From Trabulsiella odontotermitis (lineage in GTDB: Bacteria > Pseudomonadota > Gammaproteobacteria > Enterobacterales > Enterobacteriaceae), in contig NZ_JNGH01000077.1 in the NCBI RefSeq assembly GCF_001188485.1, positions 13,494 to 46,683 of the forward strand: 33,190 nucleotides of DNA, in the 5' to 3' direction. The notes below the pieces were generated by a model that saw nothing but the letters and a program-made list of their open reading frames with translations, was not told the origin of the DNA and did no database searches. Shown here one piece after another: positions 7,158 through 15,300 of the stretch (position 1 is the stretch's first letter; every line of letters begins with the position of its first letter). The translations under genes and the position numbers were made by a program.

Positions 7158-8060
7158 TTACAGATTACCCCACAGCGCTTTTCTGACAGAGGCTGGTCTG
7201 ATCCCCATTAGTTCAAGATTATGGGATTTCTCATCCCACTCCTCTTCGCTGCGGCACGCTATTACCCACTGTGCTGCTGCAACGGATTTCTGCAGAAAAA
7301 GAGCCTGGAAATAAGCCGCATCAACTTCAGACAGAGAATGGCCTAAAATCACCACCTGCTTAACCTCGCTCAACTCCTCAAAAACAAGCCGGTGTTTAGC
7401 AATAAGCTTCTGTGAAGGCTTAAAAGTCGCGAAGAAATAGTCATCAATGATGCTGTTCGCTTCCATGATCCGGGTATCAATCTCTGCGATATCGGCTCTT
7501 TCGTTGAGAGAGGGGCGGGATCCCGGCTCCCAGGCATGCCCCAGAATCAAATCATCGTCCCTCGTCTCCGCAGAACCGTGGATGTGAAGAACACGCTCCG
7601 GTTCGACTCCGTAGACACGACTAAGTGTATTGGTGTAATTAAAGCTCAGAAAGGTTGCCTGTGGATCCAGCGTAGTCAAGCGGTTAGGTGCATTTGTACA
7701 CGAGGGTATCGGCAACTGACGGATCCACAGTCCGAATTGGTAACGCAGACCCTTAGAAAGGCGTCTGACTACCTGCTCCACCTCATACTGAAAATCATGA
7801 TGACCTGCATCACTCCAGTCTTCATCGCCGTAAGAGCTCATGAAATGGCCAAGATTGTTGATAAGCATGTCGGCATCAAGACCTGCTAATGCAGTTTCAA
7901 GATCACACCAGTCATCATCCACGGGTAGATATTCTTCAACGTCCCGGTAGATATCCGAATCCCTCGCCCGAAGGAATTCCTTAAAATGCCACAGGCTTGA
8001 GGGGATGCAATGCCTGAGATCGAAGCCATTCCCGATAACATAGAGTGTTGTTGTCTGCAT
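7158..8060 (-). CDS. abiH: AbiH-family abortive infection protein
   Basis: A 300-residue protein beginning MQTTTLYVIGNGFDLRHCIP. LYVIGNGFDL at the extreme N-terminus is the AbiH hallmark, followed by SLWHFKEFL, the central FLSFNYTNTLSRVYG, VLHIHGSA, LILGHAW and the C-terminal VVILGHSLSEVDAAYF. The length agrees with the family. The frame extends upstream to a GTG at 8141, but the ATG at 8060 follows GAGAGGATCT and places the family motif at its usual place. AbiH was described as blocking phage multiplication by host shutdown; its biochemical action is not known to me. The gene is divergent from the Mrr-like nuclease gene 92 bp away. The shared short promoter region suggests they could be regulated together. 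Confidence 0.88.
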   Translation of the reverse strand: MQTTTLYVIGNGFDLRHCIPSSLWHFKEFLRARDSDIYRDVEEYLPVDDDWCDLETALAGLDADMLINNLGHFMSSYGDEDWSDAGHHDFQYEVEQVVRRLSKGLRYQFGLWIRQLPIPSCTNAPNRLTTLDPQATFLSFNYTNTLSRVYGVEPERVLHIHGSAETRDDDLILGHAWEPGSRPSLNERADIAEIDTRIMEANSIIDDYFFATFKPSQKLIAKHRLVFEELSEVKQVVILGHSLSEVDAAYFQALFLQKSVAAAQWVIACRSEEEWDEKSHNLELMGIRPASVRKALWGNL

Positions 8061-8152
8061 AGATCCTCTCACGACGCATTGCCAGTTTGCGTTGAAATAA
8101 CTGAACATCTCCTGTTTTATATCAGTAGATACCCTAACCACACCGGAACATT

Positions 8153-9070
8153 ATGGAAAAAATCATCCCGACAGTAGTTCAGTTTATCAAGCTTGGTGAG
8201 GCTGGTGAATGGGAGCGGCAGTGTCTGTCAGATGGCACACTTCGGTTTGGTTATAATCAAACACCGAACAGTCTCTGTGTTGAGGAACGATGGGAAGATG
8301 TTCATGATATTTGGCTTAACATCCGTGATAGGCGTCAAGCCGTCGCGACCAGTGACGTAAGGCAGATTAAAACTTTCTACACGGCAGGAGCAGAGACAGT
8401 ATTCATCACCTTTTGGGGCGGGTTTCTTTACTGGTGTCGCCCCATAGGTCAGGTAGAGGTCCTGGAGGATGGAAGTCGACTCCGAAAGACGGTTGAAGGG
8501 TGGAAAAATACCAGTATTGGTGGTGCACAGCTAACGACAGATCATCTGAGCGGTGACCTCTTAAGGGTTCAGGGGTACCGGGGAACGATATGCAACGTAA
8601 GCGCACATGATTATGTTGTTCGTAAAATAAATGATGAAGATCTATCTGCCGTTTCAGCTGCGAAAAAGGCTGAGGAGGCATATCTAATCGCAATAAAAAA
8701 TCTGTGCCAATTGCTGACTTGGCAGGATTTTGAACTACTGATTGACCTTATTTTTTCAACCAGTGGGTGGCGACGCACCAGCATTGTCGGGAAAACACAA
8801 AAAACGCTGGATCTTGAGCTTGAATTGCCCACCACCGGTGAGAAAGCGTTTGTACAGATAAAATCGTATGCAAACGCAGGTACTCTAAGTGAGTATGAAA
8901 AACGTTTCAGGGAAACTACTGCTTATAAAAGAATGTTTTTTATCTGGCACAGCGGGCCTTTATCCGAAAGTATCAAAGCTGACTGCATTACGTTAATCGG
9001 CCCCGATAAGTTAGCCGGGCTCATTCTGGACAGTGGCTTAACAAGATGGCTTCGTAAAAAAGTTTCGTGA
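8153..9070 (+). CDS. Restriction endonuclease-like protein with C-terminal Mrr-type domain
   Basis: A 305-residue protein. Residues about 185-300 form a PD-(D/E)xK nuclease of the Mrr type: a leading helix (TWQDFELLIDLIFSTSGW), an Asp in TLDLELELP (D220) and the QxK form of the catalytic strand, AFVQIKSYA (Q235, K237). The N-terminal 160 residues contain a Trp/Phe-rich strand segment (TVFITFWGGFLYWCRP) and may be a recognition module for modified DNA, by analogy with other Mrr-like type IV enzymes; I do not recognise its family. No methyltransferase lies nearby, which supports a type IV (modification-dependent) or stand-alone defence nuclease. The start is ATG 8153 with a weak GGAAC site. It is divergent from abiH. 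Confidence 0.75.
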   Translation: MEKIIPTVVQFIKLGEAGEWERQCLSDGTLRFGYNQTPNSLCVEERWEDVHDIWLNIRDRRQAVATSDVRQIKTFYTAGAETVFITFWGGFLYWCRPIGQVEVLEDGSRLRKTVEGWKNTSIGGAQLTTDHLSGDLLRVQGYRGTICNVSAHDYVVRKINDEDLSAVSAAKKAEEAYLIAIKNLCQLLTWQDFELLIDLIFSTSGWRRTSIVGKTQKTLDLELELPTTGEKAFVQIKSYANAGTLSEYEKRFRETTAYKRMFFIWHSGPLSESIKADCITLIGPDKLAGLILDSGLTRWLRKKVS

Positions 9071-9220
9071 TATTCCGACCTTACCGTTGACCCATATGCA
9101 AAGCATCTACGTGACAAAACCTGCAACGCTATCTTACGCTACAACACCATTAGCCCCAACCGTCAGACTCGAAACGCATTCCTTGGCAATTCGGCGGCGT
9201 GCCTGTTATCCATATATTAA

Positions 9221-9316
9221 TCACCTACGGAGCACTACGCCTGCGATATCTCCCACCGTAAAACCCAGTGTCATAAGCTCATCAATACTCTGTAACAGCT
9301 CGCCGGTCATGTTCAT
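9221..9316 (-). pseudogene. Short coding remnant or small ORF of unknown kind
   Basis: A minus-strand frame ending at TGA 9221 reads MNMTGELLQSIDELMTLGF and continues TVGDIAGVVLRR; upstream of this Met the frame stays open for about 20 more codons (HPYPDYRGLYFRNSEPP) without a start codon. The composition looks protein-like, but there is no ribosome site and I do not recognise the family. It may be the C-terminal end of a lost gene. Apart from this and the operator-like site, I see nothing in 9071-9581. Confidence 0.25.
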
Positions 9317-9395
9317 GGTCGGTGGCTCGCTATTTCGGAAATACAGACCTCTATAGTCGGGATACGGATGGCGTGTAAAGCAGAGTGAAAAAGAT

Positions 9396-9430
9396 GATCG
9401 ATTAAATCGATCGATTTTATAAAATTGATC
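9396..9430. promoter_or_regulatory. GATCGAT-rich dyad, probable operator (copy 1)
   Basis: A cluster of overlapping palindromes (ATCGAT, CGATCGAT, TTTTATAAAA) ends in AAAATTGATC. A similar arrangement with CGATCGA followed by AAAATTGATC occurs at 15897-15927, before the leftward genes at the other side of this module. It lies about 150 bp upstream of the zinc-ribbon gene. Binding by a module-encoded or host regulator is inferred. Confidence 0.4.
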
Positions 9431-9581
9431 TGCAAAATGAATTATCCGGCCAAGTAGTACCTGTGCTAGATTTCCAAAAACTCATTTAACGTATTGTTTA
9501 TTAATTTATTTCCTGTCTTCTGGCGGGCAGCCTTCTTTTGTCCTGTGGGCACGGCATGGGAATGCGACAGCAGGTGATGGA

Positions 9582-9746
9582 ATGAAAAGATGTGCTAGAT
9601 GTAACAAGAAAAGAGGCGTTCTGGACCGGATTTTCGGGCTGGATAAAGAAATCTGCGATGACTGTCTGATGGTGGTTAACCAGGAAATCAGAGAAAAACG
9701 AGTGGTATCCACACCTGTACAAAAATCACCTGAACGCTCTTCCTGA
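9582..9746 (+). CDS. Small zinc-ribbon-like protein (CxxC...CxxC)
   Basis: A 54-residue reading frame from ATG 9582 with AGGTGATGG just before it. It begins MKRCARCNKKRGVL and contains EICDDCLMVVNQ, giving two CxxC pairs 21 residues apart, the pattern of a treble-clef or zinc-ribbon knuckle. The tail is basic then Ser/Pro-rich. It precedes the glycosyltransferase gene by 82 bp on the same strand. Such mini zinc-ribbons often bind DNA or proteins, but no function is known for this one. Its small size means it could be missed by automatic calling. Confidence 0.65.
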   Translation: MKRCARCNKKRGVLDRIFGLDKEICDDCLMVVNQEIREKRVVSTPVQKSPERSS

Positions 9747-9828
9747 TAATGTTTCTTACCCGGCAGGTTATTGCCCCTGATAGGGTGACAACTCTGAACC
9801 TTCCCTCTGTTTACATTCCCTTAGTGCA

Positions 9829-10818
9829 ATGAAAATCAACATCGATATCAGCGTCATCATTCCTGCCTTCAATGCGGCAGACAGCATCGGGGTTCTGGTC
9901 CATACGCCGCTTGGCGAAACAACGCTCAGTACTGAAATCATTGTTGTGGATGATGGCTCAACCGACGAAACATGGACGGTACTCAGCGCCATTACAGATG
10001 AACGACTAATTCTCATTTGTCAGGAAAATCAGGGTGTGTATGCTGCCCGTAATGCTGCACTGGCGATTCACCGTGGTGAATGGGTGGTGTTCCTGGATGC
10101 GGATGACCGGGTTGCGGCAGATTTTCTGCAGGAGCGGCTGCGCACAGCCCGCGAAGCACAGGCCGATGTCGTGCTTTTCAATGCCCGGCATACAGATAGC
10201 GACGGACATCTGCGGCATGCCGTTCACCGCAGACAGCCTTACGGTCAGACGCTGACGGGTCAGCAGTGGATACGCCATTGCGTCAGTCAGAGGGAATGGC
10301 CGCATTATCTGTGGCTGCAGATAATCCGTTCAGCGTATATTCGCGAGCATGACCTGCGATTCCAGGAAGGGAAAAGCCACAGGGACATTCTCTGGACGAT
10401 ACAGCTTGCCGCCGCAGATGGCCGATTTTATTTCTCTGACAGACAGGATTACCTGTGGGTGAATAACCCGGCGTCAATTACCCACCGCCCGGATTATTAC
10501 GATATCCGCGCGTTCAGCTATTGCGACGTGATTGCAGATATTTTGGCACTCAGTACACAGACGCAGTACCGATCTGTCAGACGAGCGCTAGTCAGGCATG
10601 CGCTGGTGGAAAGCCGCCATTTTCTGGGCCTGTACCGGCGCAGGGTGAATGACCGGCTGGCGGTCCGGGCGCGTTTTCGTGCGCGGATAGCCTTTCGCCA
10701 TCTGGTATCCGGCGTGAGCAACCTGAGCGATGTCTTTTTCCTCCTGAAGCTGGTCCGCAATATTTATCTGCCTGGTGTCCGCAATACTCCCGCAGCCGTT
10801 TCGCAGGTGCGGCGTTAA
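9829..10818 (+). CDS. Family 2 (GT-A fold) glycosyltransferase
   Basis: A 329-residue protein with a clear GT2 N-terminal domain: ISVIIPAFNAADS (residues 6-18), IIVVDDGSTDETW (nucleotide-sugar-binding Asp pair), ENQGVYAARNAAL and the DxD-containing WVVFLDADDRV. These motifs bind the nucleotide-diphospho-sugar and metal. The C-terminal 130 residues are Arg-rich and lack an obvious membrane segment, so it is probably cytosolic or peripheral, adding a sugar to a surface polysaccharide or another acceptor. It ends 3 bp before the next gene, implying an operon. A lone glycosyltransferase inside a CP4-like module is unexpected. It could modify a surface receptor, but that is inference. Confidence 0.85.
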   Translation: MKINIDISVIIPAFNAADSIGVLVHTPLGETTLSTEIIVVDDGSTDETWTVLSAITDERLILICQENQGVYAARNAALAIHRGEWVVFLDADDRVAADFLQERLRTAREAQADVVLFNARHTDSDGHLRHAVHRRQPYGQTLTGQQWIRHCVSQREWPHYLWLQIIRSAYIREHDLRFQEGKSHRDILWTIQLAAADGRFYFSDRQDYLWVNNPASITHRPDYYDIRAFSYCDVIADILALSTQTQYRSVRRALVRHALVESRHFLGLYRRRVNDRLAVRARFRARIAFRHLVSGVSNLSDVFFLLKLVRNIYLPGVRNTPAAVSQVRR

Positions 10819-10821
10819 TCC

Positions 10822-11277
10822 ATGGATATCGCAACGCTTCTGGCGCGGTCGTGGCAAACTGCGACAACGGGTGATGACTCCATTCGCTCCGCAAGGGATA
10901 TCGTCGAACACTGGTATGATAAAGGCGGTGACCTCACCCGACGGACCCGACGGTTTATGCTGCGGGAATGCCTGTGGATAGCCGCACATTACCGGGACAC
11001 TGAAACGGTACTCACCCGACAGTTTCGCCTGCTGGCCGTGTTACTGTATCTGGGCGGTTATTTTCCGAAAGGAAATGCCGACGGCATGCTACCGGAGAAA
11101 TGTTTCATTTTACTGAACGCCCCGGAATTAAGCCCCATCCTGACAGACGATACGGCCCCTGATGTTCTGGCGGCGTCCTGCCACACCCTCTTCTACCTCA
11201 GACGGATATCTCCGTTAAGGTGTTACCGCCATACGCGCTGTCTGAGCGAACATCTGTATCAGCTGATGGAGATCTGA
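10822..11277 (+). CDS. Hypothetical protein following the glycosyltransferase
   Basis: A 151-residue protein, helix-rich and Arg/Leu-rich, with the hydrophobic patch FRLLAVLLYLGGYFP. I do not recognise the family. The ATG at 10822 lies 3 bp after the glycosyltransferase stop, so the two are translationally linked and probably share a pathway or complex. No signal peptide or catalytic motif is visible. Transcription from the right meets the leftward cbtA operon here, with hairpins at 11277-11345 between them. Confidence 0.6.
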   Translation: MDIATLLARSWQTATTGDDSIRSARDIVEHWYDKGGDLTRRTRRFMLRECLWIAAHYRDTETVLTRQFRLLAVLLYLGGYFPKGNADGMLPEKCFILLNAPELSPILTDDTAPDVLAASCHTLFYLRRISPLRCYRHTRCLSEHLYQLMEI

Positions 11278-11345
11278 TAAAAGCGCCAGTCGTTGTACTG
11301 GCGCCTGAGGGACTGATCGTTGACGGTGCCGTCGTTAACGATCAG
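11277..11345 (-). terminator. Two hairpins ending the cbtA operon
   Basis: The first stem is GCGCCAGT (11283-11290) with ACTGGCGC (11297-11304), bordered by an A-tract at 11279-11282 that becomes U-rich on the minus strand, so it terminates the leftward operon. The second (11313-11345) pairs CTGATCGTT with AACGATCAG. They separate cbtA from the convergent glycosyltransferase pair. Confidence 0.7.
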
Positions 11346-11356
11346 GGCTAACGTCA

Positions 11357-11731
11357 TTATTTCCCTCCGCTGAATTTGCCACCTGTGATGTCAGTAACGG
11401 TTTTATATCCCTTGCGGGTCATCAGTCCGGTAGCCTTCCGGGCGCGGAGCATATCAATGCTACCGATAAACGGAGACTGCTCTTTCACGCTGAAGCCGTG
11501 ACGGTCAGTACGCACCAGGTCGTACTTTTCCACGATAAAATTCACCGCGTCACACAGTGAGATTCCCGCATCAATGTGCTTCTGGATCACTTCGTCGTTG
11601 CCAAACGGTGTGTCGTTCAGCATCAGACCGTAGTGTTGTTTCAGCAGATACTTCAGTAATTTTCGCCAGATTTCGACTGACGACAGACGTGACGATGCCG
11701 CCCTTTGAAGGGACAGGGAATGTATTTGCAT
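11357..11731 (-). CDS. cbtA: CbtA (YeeV/YkfI/YpjF) family type IV toxin
   Basis: A 124-residue protein with the family core [18 protein letters not shown], then [19 protein letters not shown] and the C-terminal [17 protein letters not shown]. CbtA toxins inhibit MreB and FtsZ polymerisation and so block growth and division. The cognate antitoxin CbeA is encoded 50 bp upstream. The length is normal. The N-terminal 15 residues ([15 protein letters not shown]) differ from the common form but the frame is intact. It is the last gene of the leftward yafZ-type operon and is followed by terminator hairpins. Confidence 0.95.
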   Translation of the reverse strand: MQIHSLSLQRAASSRLSSVEIWRKLLKYLLKQHYGLMLNDTPFGNDEVIQKHIDAGISLCDAVNFIVEKYDLVRTDRHGFSVKEQSPFIGSIDMLRARKATGLMTRKGYKTVTDITGGKFSGGK

Positions 11732-11780
11732 GGTTTGCGCTCTTTGTTGGCTAGTTTGACTAAGGAAAAGCGTCCGGGGT

Positions 11781-12140
11781 TTATTCGGTTGTTGCAGACG
11801 CCGGATAAATTACGATGTACAAATAACCGCAGGAGCCGAGTGTATCGGCCTCACATATCAGCCCTTTTACGTGGAGCGTGATGCAGCGCTGAATGCGGGG
11901 CGTGAGTTCGCTGCTGGCCAGCATAAGCTCCATCTGCTTCATCAGTACCGGAAATACCTGGTCCAGATGGCGTAAATTTGCGTCATTAAATGTCCCGGCA
12001 ATGCTGGCGCGGTCAGCAAGGTAATGCAGGTGGTTACCCTCCTGTACCAGCCGTGCACCAAAACACGGCGTGATGTTGCGTCTGAGGCCCCACCAGGGTT
12101 CCGTGATACTATGGTTGATTACACGGGTTGCTTTCTGCAT
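11781..12140 (-). CDS. cbeA: CbeA (YeeU/YafW) family antitoxin
   Basis: A 119-residue protein with the family signature [20 protein letters not shown], then [15 protein letters not shown] and the C-terminal [18 protein letters not shown]. CbeA antagonises CbtA without tight complex formation by stabilising MreB/FtsZ filaments (type IV antitoxin). The start ATG 12140 follows an AAGGAG site. It lies between yeeT and cbtA in the conserved order, so toxin and antitoxin are co-expressed. Confidence 0.95.
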   Translation of the reverse strand: MQKATRVINHSITEPWWGLRRNITPCFGARLVQEGNHLHYLADRASIAGTFNDANLRHLDQVFPVLMKQMELMLASSELTPRIQRCITLHVKGLICEADTLGSCGYLYIVIYPASATTE

Positions 12141-12162
12141 GTAAGTACTCCTTAACGGTAAG

Positions 12163-12384
12163 TCAGTTCAGGATGACGCTGCGGAGGATCACATACGGAC
12201 CATTGCGGTCCTGTCGGCGTTCAGCAAACACGGCCAGCACACCCCGGATATCCTGCACTTCCCTGCCGCGGTAATGGCAGATACTGCCGGACCACTTATA
12301 TTTCCCGGTACAGAAACGAAACAGCCGGGACTCAGAATGCTGGCGGTATATCGCCATTGCCTGACGTTTGCTGATGATTTTCAT
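12163..12384 (-). CDS. yeeT: YeeT-family protein (DUF987)
   Basis: A 73-residue protein, MKIISKRQAMAIYRQHSESR, continuing into FCTGKYKWSGSICHYRGREV and VLAVFAERRQDRNGPYVILR. It matches the short YeeT/DUF987 proteins that always sit between radC and cbeA in CP4-type modules. The ATG at 12384 is preferred over an in-frame start at 12420 because GGGAGAG precedes it and the family begins with MKIIS. The function is unknown to me; constant linkage suggests a role in the toxin-antitoxin operon. Confidence 0.88.
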   Translation of the reverse strand: MKIISKRQAMAIYRQHSESRLFRFCTGKYKWSGSICHYRGREVQDIRGVLAVFAERRQDRNGPYVILRSVILN

Positions 12385-12397
12385 CGTAATTCTCTCC

Positions 12398-12880
12398 CTA
12401 AAGCCAGCCACGCTCGGCAAACGAGACGATGTCCATGCCTCCCACGACCAGATGGTCCAGCAGGCAGATATCCACGAGTTTAAGTGCCTGTTTCAGATGG
12501 TCAGTGAGCAGTCGGTCGGCATGGCCGGGTTCCGCATAACCTGAAGGATGATTGTGTGAAAGTACGATGGCAGCCGCATTGTGTTTCAGTGCTGCCTTTA
12601 TCACTTCACGGGGATGTACCTGCGTATGGTTGATGGTGCCGGTGAAGAGCGTTTCATGAGCAATAAGACGATGCTGGTTATCAAGGAAGAGCGCCATGAA
12701 GACTTCACGCTCCAGCGTGGTGAGCTGCAGACGGAGCCAGTCACGGACCGCCTGGCAGGAGGTGAATGCCTCGCCGGGTTCGCGTAACTGGCGTTCCAGC
12801 AGGGTCAGTGCGCGTCTGATGGTGCGCTGTGCGGTGGGAGATATTTCCCCGCTGTCGGGGGGACACGTGGTGGTATTCAT
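12398..12880 (-). CDS. radC: RadC-like JAB-domain protein (YeeS/YkfG type)
   Basis: A 160-residue protein, the short plasmid/prophage form of RadC without a helix-hairpin-helix region. The JAB metal motif is complete: [16 protein letters not shown] gives H109, H111 and D122, preceded by the [17 protein letters not shown] strand. Chromosomal RadC has no proven repair function. These module copies are thought to help mobile-element maintenance, but that is uncertain. Its start overlaps the end of the upstream 73-residue gene by 4 bp (ATGA), so translation is coupled. Confidence 0.92.
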   Translation of the reverse strand: MNTTTCPPDSGEISPTAQRTIRRALTLLERQLREPGEAFTSCQAVRDWLRLQLTTLEREVFMALFLDNQHRLIAHETLFTGTINHTQVHPREVIKAALKHNAAAIVLSHNHPSGYAEPGHADRLLTDHLKQALKLVDICLLDHLVVGGMDIVSFAERGWL

Positions 12881-13098
12881 TTGCTTTTCCTGTCGGTTGA
12901 CGCGTCGGGCGTAGATGTGTTGTACAGTTTCACGGCAACGACGAACCCGTCGTGCAGGGATTTAAACCATGACCAGATATGGAAGAGAGGGGTACCTGTC
13001 GGGAAATGCAGGAAGGGTTCGTCGGTCACAAGGTCACCGTCCTCATCCCCGACCGTTGTTTTCCCCAGGGCATCAAGGTGAGACAGTTCATACAGCAT
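12877..13098 (-). CDS. Small hypothetical protein of the CP4-type operon
   Basis: A 73-residue acidic protein ([16 protein letters not shown], then [19 protein letters not shown]). The ATG 13098 lies 10 bp after the antirestriction gene stop, and its end overlaps the radC start by 4 bp, so it is a true member of the operon. The frame extends back to 13164, but that would overlap the upstream gene. I do not recognise the family. A central hydrophobic stretch ([17 protein letters not shown]) is too short and polar to be a clear membrane segment. Confidence 0.65.
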   Translation of the reverse strand: MLYELSHLDALGKTTVGDEDGDLVTDEPFLHFPTGTPLFHIWSWFKSLHDGFVVAVKLYNTSTPDASTDRKSK

Positions 13099-13108
13099 GG
13101 CGGGACGC

Positions 13109-13582
13109 TCAGTCGATAATGCGCATGATAGCGTTACATTCCGGCTGATGCAGCGCATAGTCACGCAGACGCCAGTAATGTTCCGTCATGGCGTCGCATT
13201 CCGTGCGACAAGCGTGATGACTGTAAGTCATCAGACAGACGGCAATCCCTGCGGCTTCGGCACTCATGTCTGCGGCGTTGCCATTCATGGCGTTGAACAG
13301 CGACCAGAAGGCATCACTGTCCGTTTCCGGAACCATGAAGGCCCCGCCGTTGCTGAGAGTATAAAAATTCCAGATACCACCGCTGTAGTCAGCGCAGAAT
13401 CGGTCCATCCACGCAAAGACCTGCGGTTCAAGGGTTATCCACTGCGGGATGTTACCAAAGTGCTGCGGCCAGAACTCCACACGCTGTTCGTCCGGTACGG
13501 GCGTGGCTGTCAGCGTTGGTTCAGAACCGCCATTGCCAACCAGTACAGCTAACTTATTGTTAATATTGATAATATCTGTCAT
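13109..13582 (-). CDS. ArdB/KlcA-family antirestriction protein (YafX-like)
   Basis: A 157-residue protein starting MTDIININNKLAVLVGNGG at ATG 13582, preceded by AAGGAAAATTAAC; a start 10 codons upstream lacks a site. The core FWPQHFGNIPQWITLEPQVF, WMDRFCADYSGGIWNFYTLS, NGGAFMVPETD and AAGIAVCLMTYSH is typical of ArdB/KlcA/YafX. Members inhibit type I restriction, apparently without DNA mimicry, protecting incoming elements. Its presence shows that this block once travelled as a mobile element, now lying among restriction-type genes. Confidence 0.92.
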   Translation of the reverse strand: MTDIININNKLAVLVGNGGSEPTLTATPVPDEQRVEFWPQHFGNIPQWITLEPQVFAWMDRFCADYSGGIWNFYTLSNGGAFMVPETDSDAFWSLFNAMNGNAADMSAEAAGIAVCLMTYSHHACRTECDAMTEHYWRLRDYALHQPECNAIMRIID

Positions 13583-13660
13583 GTTAATTTTCCTTATGCA
13601 TGGATATGTCAAATGGAGGTCTCAGGCCAGGGATTGATTTCGGTGGCAGGGTGCAGGTGA

Positions 13661-14482
13661 TTACCTGCCCAACAGCTCCATCATGTTTTCCGCCATCACC
13701 CAGAGCGCACGGTTTAACTTAACGTCGCTATCAATCCCGTTTACTGCGCGGGTGTGGGTACGTTTACCCTGCGCGGTACGGCCACTTAGCCCGCCTTTCA
13801 GCAGGTTTTCCTGAATGCGCTGGTAAGTGGTCCACAGGTCATCGCTCTCGTCCTGCCAGCGGCGGGGTGCAAGAATTTGCGCTTCGGTTACTGGCTGGTA
13901 CTCTTCCCCAAAACGGTATGTCAGTGCCGCTGTAGCCAGTGCATGTTGTGCGGGTGACGGGAGTTGCAGGGACTGCATGGCGTCACGTTTCTCTTCCACC
14001 CGGTCAAAGACGCTGAGAACCTCATAGGCCCCCTCAATCACCTTCCCGACAACGTCGCCCCTGTGTGGCACGCGGATCTCGCCGAACGACTGTCCGCAAA
14101 CGAGCGAATTGGTGCAGACGCTTCGGAATATTCCCGGCAGTAACTGAAAACTTGATGCGCCATCGTGCGAATTCAGAATGATGATTTCCGGTACCTGCTG
14201 ACCGTTTATCTGACCGGCACGACGCAGGCGCAGCATATGCTTTGTATGTTCCCGTCGGCTCTGGTCGCGCACTCGTGACTGACAGGCAAAGAATGGCTGG
14301 AACCCTTCACGTTTAAGGTTCTCCAGCAGGGTAATAGTGGGTATGTAGGTGTACTTTTCGCTTCTGGAGTCGTGCTTGTCTTCCCCGAAGACGCTGGGGA
14401 CATGTTGCATCAGTTCTTCGTGGGTTAAGGGACGGTCACGGCGAATCTGGTTCACCCGACCAAAACGGCTGGCTAATCGCAT
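13661..14482 (-). CDS. DUF932 protein of the YafZ/YfjQ type
   Basis: A 273-residue protein matching the CP4-6 YafZ and CP4-57 YfjQ family: RPLTHEELMQHVPSVFGED, YTYIPTITLLENLKREGF, a middle LNSHDGASSFQLLPG and a C-terminal RWQDESDDLWTTYQRIQENL. The related phage/plasmid family is conserved, but its biochemical function is unknown to me. The ATG at 14482 is the first gene of the leftward operon that ends with cbtA. A terminator just upstream (14521-14553) isolates the operon from the preceding genes, so a promoter should lie within 14483-14520 or just before. Confidence 0.9.
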   Translation of the reverse strand: MRLASRFGRVNQIRRDRPLTHEELMQHVPSVFGEDKHDSRSEKYTYIPTITLLENLKREGFQPFFACQSRVRDQSRREHTKHMLRLRRAGQINGQQVPEIIILNSHDGASSFQLLPGIFRSVCTNSLVCGQSFGEIRVPHRGDVVGKVIEGAYEVLSVFDRVEEKRDAMQSLQLPSPAQHALATAALTYRFGEEYQPVTEAQILAPRRWQDESDDLWTTYQRIQENLLKGGLSGRTAQGKRTHTRAVNGIDSDVKLNRALWVMAENMMELLGR

Positions 14483-14520
14483 AGTTGATTCCTCATCTGA
14501 TTAATCTGAAGGCGTAAAAG

Positions 14521-14553
14521 CAAAAGCCCCTGCTCCGTGAGGAGGCAGGGGCT
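14521..14553 (-). terminator. Rho-independent terminator of the small exported-protein group
   Basis: A long stem pairs AGCCCCTGC...TCC with GGA..GCAGGGGCT across 14525-14553, and an A-rich run at 14518-14525 gives a U-tract on the minus strand. It lies 35 bp after the 70-residue gene and so ends the leftward unit 14589-15765. Confidence 0.8.
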
Positions 14554-14588
14554 GGATGTGTTGTTCTCAATGAACGGATAGGGCGGGA

Positions 14589-14801
14589 TTACAGCGTATC
14601 CAGAATCTTCAGTATCTGCGCCATCAGGGCGGTGATAAGTGCAGTGACCAGCAACGTGACCGCTTCCCGGGCTGTATCAATGCTGCTGTCATCGTAGCCT
14701 GCCTGACGCAGACGAATTTCAATAAATTGACGGGCCTGATGCCCGCCGCACCAGGTCAGTGCCTGGGCCAGGGTCGTCACCAGCATTTTCAGAAAGGTCA
14801 T
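14589..14801 (-). CDS. Small protein with C-terminal hydrophobic helix
   Basis: A 70-residue protein. The N-terminal half is amphipathic (TFLKMLVTTLAQALTWCGGH, then QFIEIRLRQAGYDDSSID) and residues about 46-70 are strongly hydrophobic (AVTLLVTALITALMAQIL), long enough for one membrane span. I do not recognise the family. It is the last of three leftward genes, followed by a strong terminator. A membrane location is likely; the function is unknown. Confidence 0.55.
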   Translation of the reverse strand: MTFLKMLVTTLAQALTWCGGHQARQFIEIRLRQAGYDDSSIDTAREAVTLLVTALITALMAQILKILDTL

Positions 14802-14886
14802 AGGATTTACTCTGGACTGCGCAGCGGCAGCCCATTGGTCATGTGGAATTTTTTAGGTTGGGAAACGTTAATCAGGGGCGGGGGAC

Positions 14887-15246
14887 TCAGTGGTAAGTAT
14901 AACGCCATCCCCCCTTATCAGTAGTGACGACGACTTCTGAAGCCACGCAGTTATTATAAAAACTCACGCTGACGGACTGCCCGTAACGCAGGGTAGCAGG
15001 CAAAATAGTTTCTTTATTGCTGGAGTACAGATATTTCTGGTTGGCAATGCGACAGTTTCCCCGGTTCACGTCAATATTTTCGACTTTCACGGTGTTATCC
15101 AGTGCAGTGACCACGACCGTGACGTAGCGTGTTCCGGCAGGGTGAACCTGATTACTGGTCTCCACTTTGATGGATGGCGTTGGCTCTGCCAGCGCCAGGG
15201 CTGACAGTGCAAACAGTGCGGGCACCAGCATGTGTTTAAATTTCAT
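14887..15246 (-). CDS. Small exported protein, unknown family
   Basis: A 119-residue protein with a clear Sec signal peptide (MKFKHMLVPALFALSALALA, cleavage near residue 20) and an AAAAGGAACAG site before ATG 15246. The mature part is strand-rich and holds two Cys (NRGNCRIANQ and FYNNCVAS) that could form a periplasmic disulfide. It ends GGWRYTYH. The fold resembles small immunoglobulin-like periplasmic proteins in composition, but I do not recognise it. It lies 54 bp after another small exported-protein gene, so they probably act together in the periplasm. Confidence 0.7.
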   Translation of the reverse strand: MKFKHMLVPALFALSALALAEPTPSIKVETSNQVHPAGTRYVTVVVTALDNTVKVENIDVNRGNCRIANQKYLYSSNKETILPATLRYGQSVSVSFYNNCVASEVVVTTDKGGWRYTYH

Positions 15247-15300
15247 AAACTGTTCCTTTTAAAAATAACGTAATCAACAGGTATTAAATTCAGATGCAGG

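Noticed and set aside
10283-10989. Minus-strand frames opposite the glycosyltransferase gene
   Set aside because: They are Arg/Pro-rich shadows of the GT2 frame.
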